NCBI RefSeq assembly: GCF_003675855.1
Contig: NZ_RCIH01000002.1
Span: 124,001 to 188,000, forward strand
DNA length: 64,000 nucleotides
Reading direction: 5' to 3'
Origin: Halostella salina
Lineage (GTDB): Archaea; Halobacteriota; Halobacteria; Halobacteriales; Natronoarchaeaceae
Shown piece by piece: positions 37,102 to 45,748 of this stretch; the first letter of the stretch is position 1, and every line of letters begins with the position of its first letter. A program made the translations under genes and the position numbers. The notes under the pieces are model-generated. The model worked only from the letters and a program-made list of their open reading frames with translations, ran no database searches and had not been told where the DNA came from.

Positions 37102-38360
37102 GGGCGACCGCCGGAACCGTCGACGTGGGCGAGTTCGAGTTCGAGTGCGGGGACACCCTCCCGTCGCTCGAACTCGCCTACGAGACGTACGGCGAGTTCA
37201 CGGGCGACGGCGCGGAGCAAAGCTCCGCGAGCGACCGGACGCAGTCCGGAAGCAACGCGGTGCTGGTCTGTCACGCGCTCACCGGGAGCGCCCACGTCGC
37301 CAGCCGCCGGCTGTCGGACGGCGAGGCGGTCGAGACCGGCGGCCAGGCCCGCGCGTGGTGGAACGACATCGTCGGCTCCGGGAAGGCCGTCGACGGCTCG
37401 GAGTACTACGTCGTCTGCGTCAACGTGCCCGGCTCCTGCTACGGGTCGACGGGACCGGCCAGCGAGAACCCCGAGACCGGGGAGCCGTACGGCACCGAGT
37501 TCCCGCCCGTCACCGTCACCGACTGGACCCGGGCCCAGCGGCTGGCGCTGAACGAACTCGGCGTCGGTCGCCTTCACGCCGTGATCGGCGGGAGCGTCGG
37601 CGGGATGAACGTGCTGGAGTGGGGCAAGCAGTACCCCGACGACGTGCGCCGGCTGATCCCGGTCGCCACGGCGGCGCGGCTCGACCCGCAGTGCCTCGCC
37701 ATCGACGGCATCGCCCGGCGGGCGATCACGACCGACCCGAACTGGAACGGCGGCGACTACTACGGCGGCGAGCACCCGAAAGACGGCCTCGCGCTGGCCC
37801 GCCAGCTGGGCCACGTGATGTACCTCTCGAAGGCGTCGATGGAGCAGAAGTTCGGCCGGCGCGCCGCCGGGCGCGCCGCCGCAGCCGACGTGTTCCCCTC
37901 GGACCCGGCGGGCGACTTCTTCCCGTACCGCGACGTGGAGTCGTACCTCGACTACCAGGCCGACAAGTTCGTCGAGCGGTTCGACGCCAACAGCTACCTC
38001 TATCTCACCCGGGCGATGGACAACTACGACCTCGCCGCCGGCTACGACGGGGACGCCGACGCCCTCGCTGCGTTCGAGGGCGAGGCGCTGGTCCTCTCGT
38101 TTACCGGCGACTGGCACTTCACGAGCGAGCAGGCCGAGTCGCTCGCGGCGGCGTTCCGCGACGCCGGCGTGCCGGTCGCCCACCACGTCGTCGACTCGGA
38201 CCACGGCCACGACGCCTTCCTCGTCGAACCGGAGAACGTCGGCCCGCCGGTCGCGGACTTCCTCGCGGACGGCGTCGACGGCCGCGCAGTCACCGACACC
38301 GCCGGAGACGGCGACGACGGAAGCGACTTCGCGCCGGTCCACACCAGTCTGTTTTCCTGA
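37098..38360 (+). CDS. metX: Homoserine O-acetyltransferase
   Basis: This 420-residue alpha/beta-hydrolase-fold enzyme acetylates homoserine for methionine synthesis. The nucleophile Ser is in [12 protein letters not shown], the catalytic Asp follows [11 protein letters not shown], and the His is in DHGHDAFL. Between [11 protein letters not shown] and [13 protein letters not shown] there is an insert of about 13 residues ([13 protein letters not shown]) encoded by two perfect hairpins. A Gly/Asp-rich C-terminal tail follows the fold. Confidence 0.92.
   Translation: MRATAGTVDVGEFEFECGDTLPSLELAYETYGEFTGDGAEQSSASDRTQSGSNAVLVCHALTGSAHVASRRLSDGEAVETGGQARAWWNDIVGSGKAVDGSEYYVVCVNVPGSCYGSTGPASENPETGEPYGTEFPPVTVTDWTRAQRLALNELGVGRLHAVIGGSVGGMNVLEWGKQYPDDVRRLIPVATAARLDPQCLAIDGIARRAITTDPNWNGGDYYGGEHPKDGLALARQLGHVMYLSKASMEQKFGRRAAGRAAAADVFPSDPAGDFFPYRDVESYLDYQADKFVERFDANSYLYLTRAMDNYDLAAGYDGDADALAAFEGEALVLSFTGDWHFTSEQAESLAAAFRDAGVPVAHHVVDSDHGHDAFLVEPENVGPPVADFLADGVDGRAVTDTAGDGDDGSDFAPVHTSLFS
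37211..37249. repeat. In-frame double-hairpin element inside metX
   Basis: CGCGGAGC-AAA-GCTCCGCG (37211-37229, 8-bp stem) is followed after 5 bp by CCGGAC-GCA-GTCCGG (37235-37249, 6-bp stem). Together they span 39 bp, exactly 13 codons, and encode the polar insert of MetX. They look like a small palindromic element inserted into the gene. Confidence 0.6.
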
Positions 38361-38375
38361 CGGATCCATCCCCCG

Positions 38376-38386
38376 TAATTATATTA
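38376..38386 (+). promoter_or_regulatory. Leaderless promoter of the Arg/Gly-tail membrane protein
   Basis: TAATTATATTA is centred 29 bp before ATG 38410 in otherwise GC-rich sequence. Confidence 0.6.
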
Positions 38387-38409
38387 CCGGCCCCTGACAT
38401 CCGTCGGGT

Positions 38410-39291
38410 ATGTCAGGTGCAGGAAACGGCGGCGGCCGCAAGCGACGCGGCGGCTCCGGCGGCGACCGAACCGGGTCGGAGAACCGACGGCAGAGACAGC
38501 AGTCGGGCGGCTCCGGCGGCCGACGCGGCCAGGGCGGCCGTGGCGGCGGACAGCAGTCCGGCCGCGGGGGCGGGTCCCGTCGTGGCGGCCAGCGGTCCGG
38601 AGGCGGCGGGCAGCGAGCGCAGGGCGGTCAGGGTGGTCGTGGATCCCGCCAACGCGCCGGGCAACCTGCCAGCCAGGGCGGGGGTCGCCAGCAAGGCCCG
38701 CCGCCGTCCGGGTCGGGAGGCGGGACGATGCCGTCCGACGCGCGAACCACGGTCGGCTACGTGGTCGTCGCGCTCGCCGCGATGGGCCTGGCCGTCGGGC
38801 TGATGGTCGGGGCCGTCTCGGCCCTCGGGGAACAGGCGATCTCGGTCGAGCCCGTACAGGACGACGCCCAGCAACCGGACGATAGCGACCTGACTGCCGA
38901 ACAGGAGCGGAAGCAAAGCACCGTCGAGGAGAAGCGGTTCCGCCAACGACTCGCCCAGTCCACCCTGTCGATGCTCCCGGTCCTCACCGTCGTCCTCGGC
39001 GGTATTGGCGGGCTGGTCGTCGGGCGAACGGTCGACGCGGACCTCGGGACGGTCGCCGTCGCCGCCGCCGTCGCCGCGTTCGTGGGCGCGACGCTGTTCA
39101 TGTTCCTCGGCGGCTACGTCACGGGACAGCAACTGCCCGAGTTCGAACCTGCACCGAACATCGCCGTCTACGTCCCCTCGACCCAGCTGGCGCTCGACGC
39201 CGGGTCGCACTTCTTCAACAGCCTCGGCGCGGGGGTCGCAGGGGGCGTCGCCGGCGGTCTCGCGGGCGTCTGCGGCCGAAAGATCGGCTAG
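38410..39291 (+). CDS. Four-helix membrane protein with Arg/Gly-rich tail
   Basis: The 293-residue protein has an N-terminal tail of about 110 residues made of RGG, GGQ and QSGG units, strongly basic. Four membrane helices (about 116-140, 175-195, 205-235, 268-290) follow, with a short charged loop (EQERKQSTVEEKRFRQRL). RGG tails usually bind RNA or drive condensation, and a strongly basic tail is unusual in a haloarchaeon. It is the first of three similar neighbours; no function is known. Confidence 0.65.
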   Translation: MSGAGNGGGRKRRGGSGGDRTGSENRRQRQQSGGSGGRRGQGGRGGGQQSGRGGGSRRGGQRSGGGGQRAQGGQGGRGSRQRAGQPASQGGGRQQGPPPSGSGGGTMPSDARTTVGYVVVALAAMGLAVGLMVGAVSALGEQAISVEPVQDDAQQPDDSDLTAEQERKQSTVEEKRFRQRLAQSTLSMLPVLTVVLGGIGGLVVGRTVDADLGTVAVAAAVAAFVGATLFMFLGGYVTGQQLPEFEPAPNIAVYVPSTQLALDAGSHFFNSLGAGVAGGVAGGLAGVCGRKIG

Positions 39292-39478
39292 GCGAAGGAC
39301 GACACCGGTGCAGTCGGGCCGGCAGACGGCCGGCAGCGTCACGAACCGGGACCCCGGACCGAAGTTCTATCTGCCGTATCATATCCGTCGTCTCTCACCG
39401 AGCCGTCAGGTACGAACGGTCCGAAAACGGCATCTCGAACCGTCTTCCCGACCGATCAGCCGTGAAAACCGTCGTAAG

Positions 39479-39485
39479 TTATAAT
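39479..39485 (+). promoter_or_regulatory. Leaderless promoter of the QPQG-tail membrane protein
   Basis: TTATAAT is centred 28 bp before ATG 39510. Confidence 0.6.
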
Positions 39486-39509
39486 ACAACACTGTTTGAT
39501 GTGAAAGTG

Positions 39510-40343
39510 ATGTCAGATCGGAACCAAGTCGACCACGGCGAAGGACAGCAGCAGGAGGGGAACCAGCCGGGACAGCCACAGGGACAGCCGCAGGGACAGC
39601 CACAGGGACAGCCGCAGGGACAGCCCACCGGCCAGCCGGTCGCCCGGGGCTCCGGAAGCGACCTGCCGGTCAAGGAGGGCGCGGTGTTCGGTGCGCTCGG
39701 CGTGCTCGTCACCTACTTTACCCACCTGTACCTGACGGTCGCCGCGGCGGCCCAGAGCACCCCGCTGACGTACAGCCAGGAAGGGACCACGGTCGTGACC
39801 GACATGGTCGCCTCGTGGGTCGCGGCCGGCTGGAGCTATCTCGGGACGTTCGGCGTCGGCTTCGAGGCCGGCGGCGAGACGGCCGCGCTGTCGGCGGCAC
39901 CGAACAACGTCGCCGCGCTCACCAACTCGCCGTTCACGCTCGCGACGACGGTGCTGTTCGCCGTCACCGTCGGGACGCTGGTCGCGGCCGGCTACGGGGT
40001 CGCCAAGCACACCGACGCCGACGACCCGGCCACCGCGGCGAAAGCCGGGCTGACCGTCGTCCCGCCGTACCTCGTGTTCGCCGGGATCGCGGCGGTCCTG
40101 ATGTCGCATACGTACTCCGATCCGCAGCTGGTGAGCAGCGTCATCAACAGCGTCGGGGCGCTCGAAGCCGAGCAGTTCATCAGCGGTGGCGAGGTCTCCT
40201 CGGACCTGCAGTTCGGCCCCTCGCTGACCGACGCGGTGCTGCTCGCCGGCGTCGTCCTCCCGGCCGCCTTCGCCGTCGTGGGGGCGCTGCTCACGCAGGG
40301 CGAGCGGAGCGTCGACGCGGTCGTCGACAGGGTCAACAACTGA
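39510..40343 (+). CDS. Membrane protein with GQPQ-repeat tail
   Basis: This is a 277-residue protein counted from ATG 39510 (MSDRNQVDHGEGQQQ), chosen over 39462 because of the promoter spacing and the match to the start of its neighbour. The tail of about 45 residues is made of GQPQ repeats. About five membrane helices follow, including VKEGAVFGALGVLVTYF and AVLLAGVVLPAAFAVVGALL. The start context GTGATGTCAGATCG is shared with the next gene. Confidence 0.65.
   Translation: MSDRNQVDHGEGQQQEGNQPGQPQGQPQGQPQGQPQGQPTGQPVARGSGSDLPVKEGAVFGALGVLVTYFTHLYLTVAAAAQSTPLTYSQEGTTVVTDMVASWVAAGWSYLGTFGVGFEAGGETAALSAAPNNVAALTNSPFTLATTVLFAVTVGTLVAAGYGVAKHTDADDPATAAKAGLTVVPPYLVFAGIAAVLMSHTYSDPQLVSSVINSVGALEAEQFISGGEVSSDLQFGPSLTDAVLLAGVVLPAAFAVVGALLTQGERSVDAVVDRVNN
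39564..39624. repeat. 12-bp tandem repeat encoding GQPQ
   Basis: The unit CAGGGACAGCC(A/G) repeats about five times with a period of 12 bp, alternating A and G at the last base, and encodes the GQPQ tail. Confidence 0.8.
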
Positions 40344-40431
40344 ACTGCGAATCGACGGTCCGGACGGGACCGTGGGTCAGGGGGTCTCAGTCCGAGCGAA
40401 ACGCCGAACTCCCGCCGATTCGGTTTCAATC

Positions 40432-40438
40432 TTTATTA
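40432..40438 (+). promoter_or_regulatory. Leaderless promoter of the third tail protein
   Basis: TTTATTA is centred 29 bp before ATG 40464. Confidence 0.55.
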
Positions 40439-40463
40439 CCCCGGTATGTGTTAGGCAGTAGTG

Positions 40464-41231
40464 ATGTCAGATCGTGGCGGAAATCGGCAGAACAGAAACG
40501 CGCAGGGCGGACAGACAGGCGGGAACCAACAGGCCCGACCCCAGCAGCAGCCACAGGGTCAGCCGACCGGGCCACAGGGCGGCGGCCGGGGCGTCGGCGA
40601 CGTCGCGACCTCGCCGGCAACACAGAGCTACCTCAAGTTCTTCACCGGTATCTACGCCGTCGTCGGGATGGCTGTCGGGCTGAGCGTCGTCCTCATCGGC
40701 GTGGCGGGCGGGTCGCCGCTCCAGCCGGAACTCAGCGGAACGGTCGAGAACGCGCTCGAACAGAACGTGAATAACTACGACGCGATCCTCCAGCAGATGC
40801 AGATGAACCGGCTGGGCGCGACCGCGATCAACGGCGCGCCGCTGCTCGCGGCCGTCCTCGGCGTCATCACGGGCGGCTACGTCGGGAGCCGCCTCGACGC
40901 GCCCGACCGCGACGCCTACGTCACGGCGGGTCTCAGCGCGGGCGTCGGCTCGGTCGTACTGGTCGCGCTCACCGGCTTCCTCGCATCGACGCAGATCAGC
41001 CCCGTCCCGCAGCCGGAACTCCCCGAAGGGGTGGCCGGCGCGGCCGGTGCCGGCATCCAGGCCGACGCCGGCATGGGCGTCGTCGAAGGCATCCCGTCGG
41101 CGATCCTCATGGGCGGCACGAGCCTCTCGACGGGCGACCTCCTCATCAACTCGGTGCTGGTCGGCGTCGCCGTCGCCGCCTTCGCAGCCGCGACGGTGTA
41201 CGTGGTCCGCAACTTCAGCCCCGAACCCTGA
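40464..41231 (+). CDS. Four-helix membrane protein with Gln/Asn/Gly-rich tail
   Basis: The 255-residue protein starts MSDRGGNRQNRNAQGG, with a tail of about 50 residues rich in Gln, Asn and Gly. Four membrane helices follow (FFTGIYAVVGMAVGLSVV, PLLAAVLGVITGGYVGS, YVTAGLSAGVGSVVLVAL, LLINSVLVGVAVAAFAAAT). The GGYVGSRLDAPDRDAYVTAG segment parallels GGLVVGRTVDADLGTVAVAA in the protein at 38410, so the two share a core. The function is unknown. Confidence 0.65.
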   Translation: MSDRGGNRQNRNAQGGQTGGNQQARPQQQPQGQPTGPQGGGRGVGDVATSPATQSYLKFFTGIYAVVGMAVGLSVVLIGVAGGSPLQPELSGTVENALEQNVNNYDAILQQMQMNRLGATAINGAPLLAAVLGVITGGYVGSRLDAPDRDAYVTAGLSAGVGSVVLVALTGFLASTQISPVPQPELPEGVAGAAGAGIQADAGMGVVEGIPSAILMGGTSLSTGDLLINSVLVGVAVAAFAAATVYVVRNFSPEP

Positions 41232-41277
41232 GCGCAACCACCTGATCCGTCTCGGTCCCCGCGAACTCCGCAGCGCC

Positions 41278-41925
41278 TTACAGCACGCCGTCCTCTTCCA
41301 GTAGCCGCTGCAGGCGGTCCATCCGCGCGACGACCGCGTCGCAGTGCGGCCGGACGGCGTCTTTCGGCACGAAGCCGACCGCCCGACCGGCGACCTGCAG
41401 CATCGGCAGGTCGTTCGCGCCGTCGCCGACGGCGACGGTGTCGGCCAGTTCGACGCCCAGGTCGTCGACGAGCGATTCGAGGGCGTCGTCCTTCGTCCCC
41501 TCGATGAGCGGCCCCTCGACCTCGCCGGTGAGCGCCCGCCCGCCGTCGCCCGCCGCCATCGGCAGCCGGTTGGCGACGATGCTGTCGACGGTCACGCCCT
41601 CTTTTTCCAGCGCGGCCTCGACGCCGCGCTCGAAGCCGCCGGTGAGGATGGCGACGTGGACGCCGGCGTCGCGCAGCGCCGCGATGAGGTCGGCCGCGCC
41701 GGGCCGCAGGGTGACCTCGTCGAACGCCGCGGCGGCCTCGGCCTCGGGCAGTCCGTCGAGCAGCGCCGCGCGCTCGCGCAGGCTGGTGGCGTAGTCGATC
41801 TCGTCGTTCATCGCCCGCTCGGTGATCGCGGCCATCTCGTCGGCCACGGCGCGGCGCTGCCCGAGCAGGACGGTCATCTCCGAGTCCGAGAGCGTTCCAT
41901 CGAAGTCAAAGGCGACGACTGTCAT
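41278..41925 (-). CDS. serB: Phosphoserine phosphatase
   Basis: This 215-residue HAD-family phosphatase has the nucleophile motif VAFDFDGTLSDSE at the N-terminus, motif II in VAILTGGFERG, and motif IV in VAVGDGANDLPML. It removes phosphate from phosphoserine in the last step of serine synthesis. serA, for the first step, lies 2.2 kb away across the AT-rich island. Confidence 0.88.
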   Translation of the reverse strand: MTVVAFDFDGTLSDSEMTVLLGQRRAVADEMAAITERAMNDEIDYATSLRERAALLDGLPEAEAAAAFDEVTLRPGAADLIAALRDAGVHVAILTGGFERGVEAALEKEGVTVDSIVANRLPMAAGDGGRALTGEVEGPLIEGTKDDALESLVDDLGVELADTVAVGDGANDLPMLQVAGRAVGFVPKDAVRPHCDAVVARMDRLQRLLEEDGVL

Positions 41926-42201
41926 GCCGCGGGATTCGTCCGGAGGTGTTGAAAAGAAAGCGGTTCCGATCTATCGTCGAGCATTTCTCGCCTTCGGCCA
42001 TCAGAAGTGTTATAAAATCATCATTTATATCCCAGCACCGTTGAGGTTTATATTCTATTTTTAGGTTCATCAAGAACGAGAACTTCTTATAAAAATCTAT
42101 ATTAATAGGATATAATTAATAGTATGAAGAAGCCATACGATAGATTAGAAAATAACAAATAAAAAGATATTTAAACAGTAATTGAATGGTATTGTGTGAG
42201 G
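41926..42201. other. AT-rich intergenic region at the island's left edge
   Basis: From about 41965 the sequence turns sharply AT-rich (runs such as TTATAAAAATCTATATTAATAG). No gene longer than 12 codons, tRNA or inverted terminal repeat is visible. A TATTTAAA at 42168-42175 serves the next gene. Confidence 0.6.
42168..42175 (+). promoter_or_regulatory. Leaderless promoter of the Tat protein/metzincin pair
   Basis: TATTTAAA is centred 30 bp before ATG 42202. Confidence 0.5.
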
Positions 42202-42912
42202 ATGAAAAGAAGAGACTTACTCCACACAGTCGGTAGTGCATCTCTGGCCGCCGCCGGAATGGGGGTCGCAAAAGCTGAATCTAATGAAATCATTACTGAA
42301 AATGTTCATTTCGTAACATTTAGCGTTGGTCTTGCCGATGAATATCGATCTCAGAATAATATAACGCGAGAATCATCAGGATGCTCGGCGCGTCCAGATT
42401 ATTCGTATGATGACTACAGAAACCGAATATTCGTACCCACCGGATCCCGTCCCTCACCTTCTGAAAATGAGCTAGTGGTTAGAACGACATATAATAGATA
42501 CCATACAGGAAGAGAAGTAGACTTATTTACTCGAAGTCGTCCGATTCCTATTCGCGGATCGGTAGAAAGTATAGGAAACGAATATTTAGGTGTTAAGATT
42601 TCTCCGGATGTCAAAATTTTGAAAGAGGGAGCTAGAATAGAAGTTAGTTTAGATAACCAAAGTATGGTCTTACCTCCAAACAGTTCAAACGAAGTGATGG
42701 CAGAGACAGAAAACGACCATATCTTATCTTATGATATCACCAATCATGGGAATATACCGTTACTATCACATAGCACTAGGGAACTCCATCCGGTTTCTCC
42801 AGCGGACGAAGGCCAAATCAGAGAGATGGTAACAATCAATCAACCTTCAGACCCAGATATTCAATGGCATAGCAATAGCCATGCAATAAGCATTAATGAG
42901 GGAGGTACATAA
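42202..42912 (+). CDS. Tat-exported protein of unknown function, AT-rich island
   Basis: The protein has 236 residues from ATG 42202; a GTG two codons earlier is also open. MKRRDLLHTVGSASLAAAGMG is a Tat signal without a lipobox. The mature part is beta-rich and polar with no recognised domain and a single Cys. Codon use (AAT, ATA, TTA, AGA) is quite unlike the rest of the window. Its TAA overlaps the ATG of the metalloprotease (TAATG), so the two are translated together. It may be a partner, carrier or inhibitor of the protease. Confidence 0.7.
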   Translation: MKRRDLLHTVGSASLAAAGMGVAKAESNEIITENVHFVTFSVGLADEYRSQNNITRESSGCSARPDYSYDDYRNRIFVPTGSRPSPSENELVVRTTYNRYHTGREVDLFTRSRPIPIRGSVESIGNEYLGVKISPDVKILKEGARIEVSLDNQSMVLPPNSSNEVMAETENDHILSYDITNHGNIPLLSHSTRELHPVSPADEGQIREMVTINQPSDPDIQWHSNSHAISINEGGT

Positions 42913-43520
42913 TGTCCGGATACACTAGTGTTGTAGTGGTTACAACGGAGGAACACCCTTGGGAAAATAAGGGTAACAGTCTTAGTGAAATAGCTAATCG
43001 AGTTGAAGATCGATGGAATGCCGAGATTGACAATGGTGACAATGAATTTACGATGAGGGCAACCGTCGACGATTATAAAGTTGATATAAATGATCGGACA
43101 GATGCAGAGACTGCGAAAAACGAAGCGGCTGGTTATCTGGAAAATTCTAATATTTCTATGGTGTATGATGTCGTTCTAGTCATGGATGATTATTCCCATG
43201 ATGCTGCGAATGGATATGCATTCGTGGGATCTGAGAATAATCCTGCTGCTGGAACTTACGATAGGGGGATTGCATATTGTACAAAAGGAGATTATCACCT
43301 TGCAGAACATGAAGTATCACATACTTATGGTGGACTCCATGACCACCATGATGAGTGGGGGTCGTACCACTATACAATAATGGGTAACCCAGGTGACAAA
43401 CAGTGCTTTGAAGATAACACTACATCCAGCTTCCGGGTTAGAAATAACCAATATAATAATTGCGCTCAACAGAATATAAGATCATATGTAAACGAACACC
43501 GAGATAAACTAAACTATTAA
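42912..43520 (+). CDS. Metzincin-type zinc metalloprotease, no signal peptide
   Basis: The 202-residue protein has the complete metzincin zinc motif HEVSHTYGGLH (His133, Glu134, His137, Gly140, His143) and a Met-turn candidate Met157 in TIMG, 14 residues after the third ligand. Three Cys (123, 165, 184) lie around the site. The N-terminal half is a small alpha/beta region (SVVVVTT, VYDVVLVMD) as in other single-domain metzincins. It has no signal peptide or membrane helix although such proteases usually act outside. It lacks the Cys-rich zinc site of archaemetzincins. Codon use marks it as recently acquired. Confidence 0.8.
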   Translation: MSGYTSVVVVTTEEHPWENKGNSLSEIANRVEDRWNAEIDNGDNEFTMRATVDDYKVDINDRTDAETAKNEAAGYLENSNISMVYDVVLVMDDYSHDAANGYAFVGSENNPAAGTYDRGIAYCTKGDYHLAEHEVSHTYGGLHDHHDEWGSYHYTIMGNPGDKQCFEDNTTSSFRVRNNQYNNCAQQNIRSYVNEHRDKLNY

Positions 43521-43529
43521 TATAAATAA
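43521..43529 (+). promoter_or_regulatory. Leaderless promoter of the small membrane protein
   Basis: TATAAATAA is centred 26 bp before ATG 43551, directly after the metalloprotease stop. Confidence 0.5.
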
Positions 43530-43550
43530 CCTAACTTCAAGATTAGTCAC

Positions 43551-43988
43551 ATGACATCTATGATCGAAGCAGCGACATTCATGTTACCCCTAGGAAGTGT
43601 GGCCGGTTTAGTCGCATTTCTCGTTACTGCCGTCGTAGTTGGCGAGTACCGGCCTATCAAATTAATAGTATCAGTAGCTCGGCTAGAAGAGAACGGGAAC
43701 CCTTCAAAGATGATGGTCGGTAGTATCTACGTGGCGTTGGGTGCTGCCGGTGGAATGATCTACTGGATACTGTTCGTCGTCGCTCCGGGGTATCCTGACT
43801 CGAAGATAGCCGCCACCGCGCTCTCCTTTTTCATCCTCGCGTACCTACCGATGGAATTTTCTCTCCTGAAACGCGACGCGGAGACCCACGCACATCGACT
43901 CCGTCTCGCGTGGGCCGGGTCGATCGTCGTCTATCTCCTCGTCGTTGTCGGCGTCACGACCCCGTTCCTGACCCAACCGACCGGGTGA
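43551..43988 (+). CDS. Small four-helix membrane protein
   Basis: This 145-residue protein has four hydrophobic segments (about 10-30, 55-78, 83-100, 118-137). Base composition rises back toward the genome average along the gene, so it straddles the right edge of the AT-rich island. No family is recognised. Confidence 0.6.
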   Translation: MTSMIEAATFMLPLGSVAGLVAFLVTAVVVGEYRPIKLIVSVARLEENGNPSKMMVGSIYVALGAAGGMIYWILFVVAPGYPDSKIAATALSFFILAYLPMEFSLLKRDAETHAHRLRLAWAGSIVVYLLVVVGVTTPFLTQPTG

Positions 43989-44118
43989 CGTCCGTCGTGT
44001 GAGGGCATCTTTTCTCCGACCGCTCGACCGCCGTCGCGGTCCGAAGCATCAATCGGCAGTTTTCGCCACCCCTGCCGACAAAGGAAGCGTTAACTCGGGC
44101 GCGCGAATTCGTCCCGAC

Positions 44119-45708
44119 ATGAAGGTACTCGTCACCGACCCGATCGCCGACGCGGGCCTCGAACGGCTCCGCGAAGCGGGCCACGAGGTCGTCACCGCCT
44201 ACGACGTGGAGGGCGACGAACTGCTAGACGCCGTGGCCGACGCCAACGGGCTGATCGTCCGGTCAGGTACGGAGGTCACCGAGGACGTGTTCGCGGCCGC
44301 CGAGGAACTGGTCATCGTCGGCCGAGCCGGCATCGGCGTCGACAACATCGACATCGACGCCGCGACCGAGCACGGCGTCATCGTCGCCAACGCGCCGGAG
44401 GGCAACGTCCGCGCGGCCGCCGAGCACACGGTCGCCATGGCGTTCGCCTCGGCGCGCTCGATCCCGCAGGCTCACGTCCGCCTCAAGGCCGGCGAGTGGG
44501 CGAAAGGCGACTACCTCGGCACCGAGGTCAACGGCAAGACGCTGGGCGTCGTCGGCCTCGGCCGCGTCGGCCAGGAGGTCGCCAAGAAGCTGGACTCGCT
44601 GGGGATGGACCTGGTCGCGTTCGACCCCTACATCAGCGAGGAGCGCGCCGACCAGCTCGGCGCTGAACTGGTCGACCTGGACGGCTGTCTCGACCGCGCC
44701 GACTTCCTGACGGTTCACACGCCGCTGACCCCCGAGACCGAGAACATGATCGGCGAGGAAGAGCTGGCACAGCTGGAGGGCGGCTACCTCGTCAACTGCG
44801 CCCGCGGCGGCGTCGTCGACGAGGACGCGCTCGCGGCGGCCGTCGAGGACGGCGTCCTCGCCGGGGCCGCAGTCGACGTGTTCGCCGACGAGCCGGTGTC
44901 GCCGGACAATCCCCTGCTCGACGTGGAGGACGTGATCGTCACGCCCCACCTCGGCGCGTCGACGGAGGCCGCCCAGGAGAACGTCGCCGTCTCGACGGCC
45001 GACCAGGTGGTCGCCGCGTTCGACGAGGAGCCGGTCGTCAACGCCCTGAACGCCCCCTCGATCGACGAGAGCGCGTTCCCGCGCGTCGAGCCGTACATCG
45101 GCCTCGCGGAGACCGCCGGCAAGATCGCCGCACAGCTGTTCGACGGCCGGATCGCCGAGGTCGAGGTGCGCTACGAGGGCGACATCGCCGAGGAGGACGT
45201 GGAACTCGTGACGGCGAGCGGCCTCAAGGGCGTGTTCCAGCCCCTGGAGTGGCAGGTCAACGCCGTCAACGCGCCCCAGATCGCCGAGGAGCGCGGCATC
45301 GAGGTGACCGAGTCCAAGACCCGGCAGGCCGAGGACTTCCAGAGCCTCGTCACCGTGACGGTCACCGACGGCGAGGAGAAGATCAGCGTCGACGGGACGC
45401 TCTTCGCCGACGACGACGCCCGCATCGTCCGGGTCGACGGCTACCGCGTCGACGCCATCCCCGGCGGGCAGATGATGGTCGCGCGCAACACCGACGAGCC
45501 GGGCGTCATCGGCCTCATCGGCAGCGTGATGGGCGACCACGACGTGAACATCGCCGGGATGTACAACGCCCGCGAGACCATCGGCGGCGAGGCGCTGACC
45601 GTGTACAACGTGGACAGCCCCGTCCCCGACGCGGCGTTCGAGACGCTGGAGGCCGACGACCGCATCATCGAGGTGCGCTACATCCAGCTGAACGGCGTCG
45701 AGGAGTAG
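44119..45708 (+). CDS. serA: D-3-phosphoglycerate dehydrogenase
   Basis: This 529-residue NAD enzyme carries out the first step of serine synthesis. ATG 44119 (MKVLVTDPIADAGLERL) is chosen because the 40 residues before it in frame are not protein-like. NAD-binding GLGRVGQEVAKKL, catalytic Arg/Glu/His segments (NCARGGVVDEDAL, TPHLGASTEAAQ), an intervening allosteric domain and a C-terminal ACT domain (DEPGVIGLIGSVMGDHDVNIAGM) are in order. This is the long form found in archaea and many bacteria. Confidence 0.95.
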   Translation: MKVLVTDPIADAGLERLREAGHEVVTAYDVEGDELLDAVADANGLIVRSGTEVTEDVFAAAEELVIVGRAGIGVDNIDIDAATEHGVIVANAPEGNVRAAAEHTVAMAFASARSIPQAHVRLKAGEWAKGDYLGTEVNGKTLGVVGLGRVGQEVAKKLDSLGMDLVAFDPYISEERADQLGAELVDLDGCLDRADFLTVHTPLTPETENMIGEEELAQLEGGYLVNCARGGVVDEDALAAAVEDGVLAGAAVDVFADEPVSPDNPLLDVEDVIVTPHLGASTEAAQENVAVSTADQVVAAFDEEPVVNALNAPSIDESAFPRVEPYIGLAETAGKIAAQLFDGRIAEVEVRYEGDIAEEDVELVTASGLKGVFQPLEWQVNAVNAPQIAEERGIEVTESKTRQAEDFQSLVTVTVTDGEEKISVDGTLFADDDARIVRVDGYRVDAIPGGQMMVARNTDEPGVIGLIGSVMGDHDVNIAGMYNARETIGGEALTVYNVDSPVPDAAFETLEADDRIIEVRYIQLNGVEE

Positions 45709-45748
45709 CGGGGACCGAGCGTGTCGAAGCGGCCGCGGCCGGGCCGCT

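Noticed and set aside
42058-42078. TTTTTAGG in the AT-rich region as an operator
   Set aside because: Only one half of the palindrome is present; the other side (TTCATCAAG) does not match.
42124-42162. A 12-codon frame MKKPYDRLENNK before the Tat protein
   Set aside because: It is too short to support, has no promoter at the right distance, and chance frames are common in AT-rich sequence.
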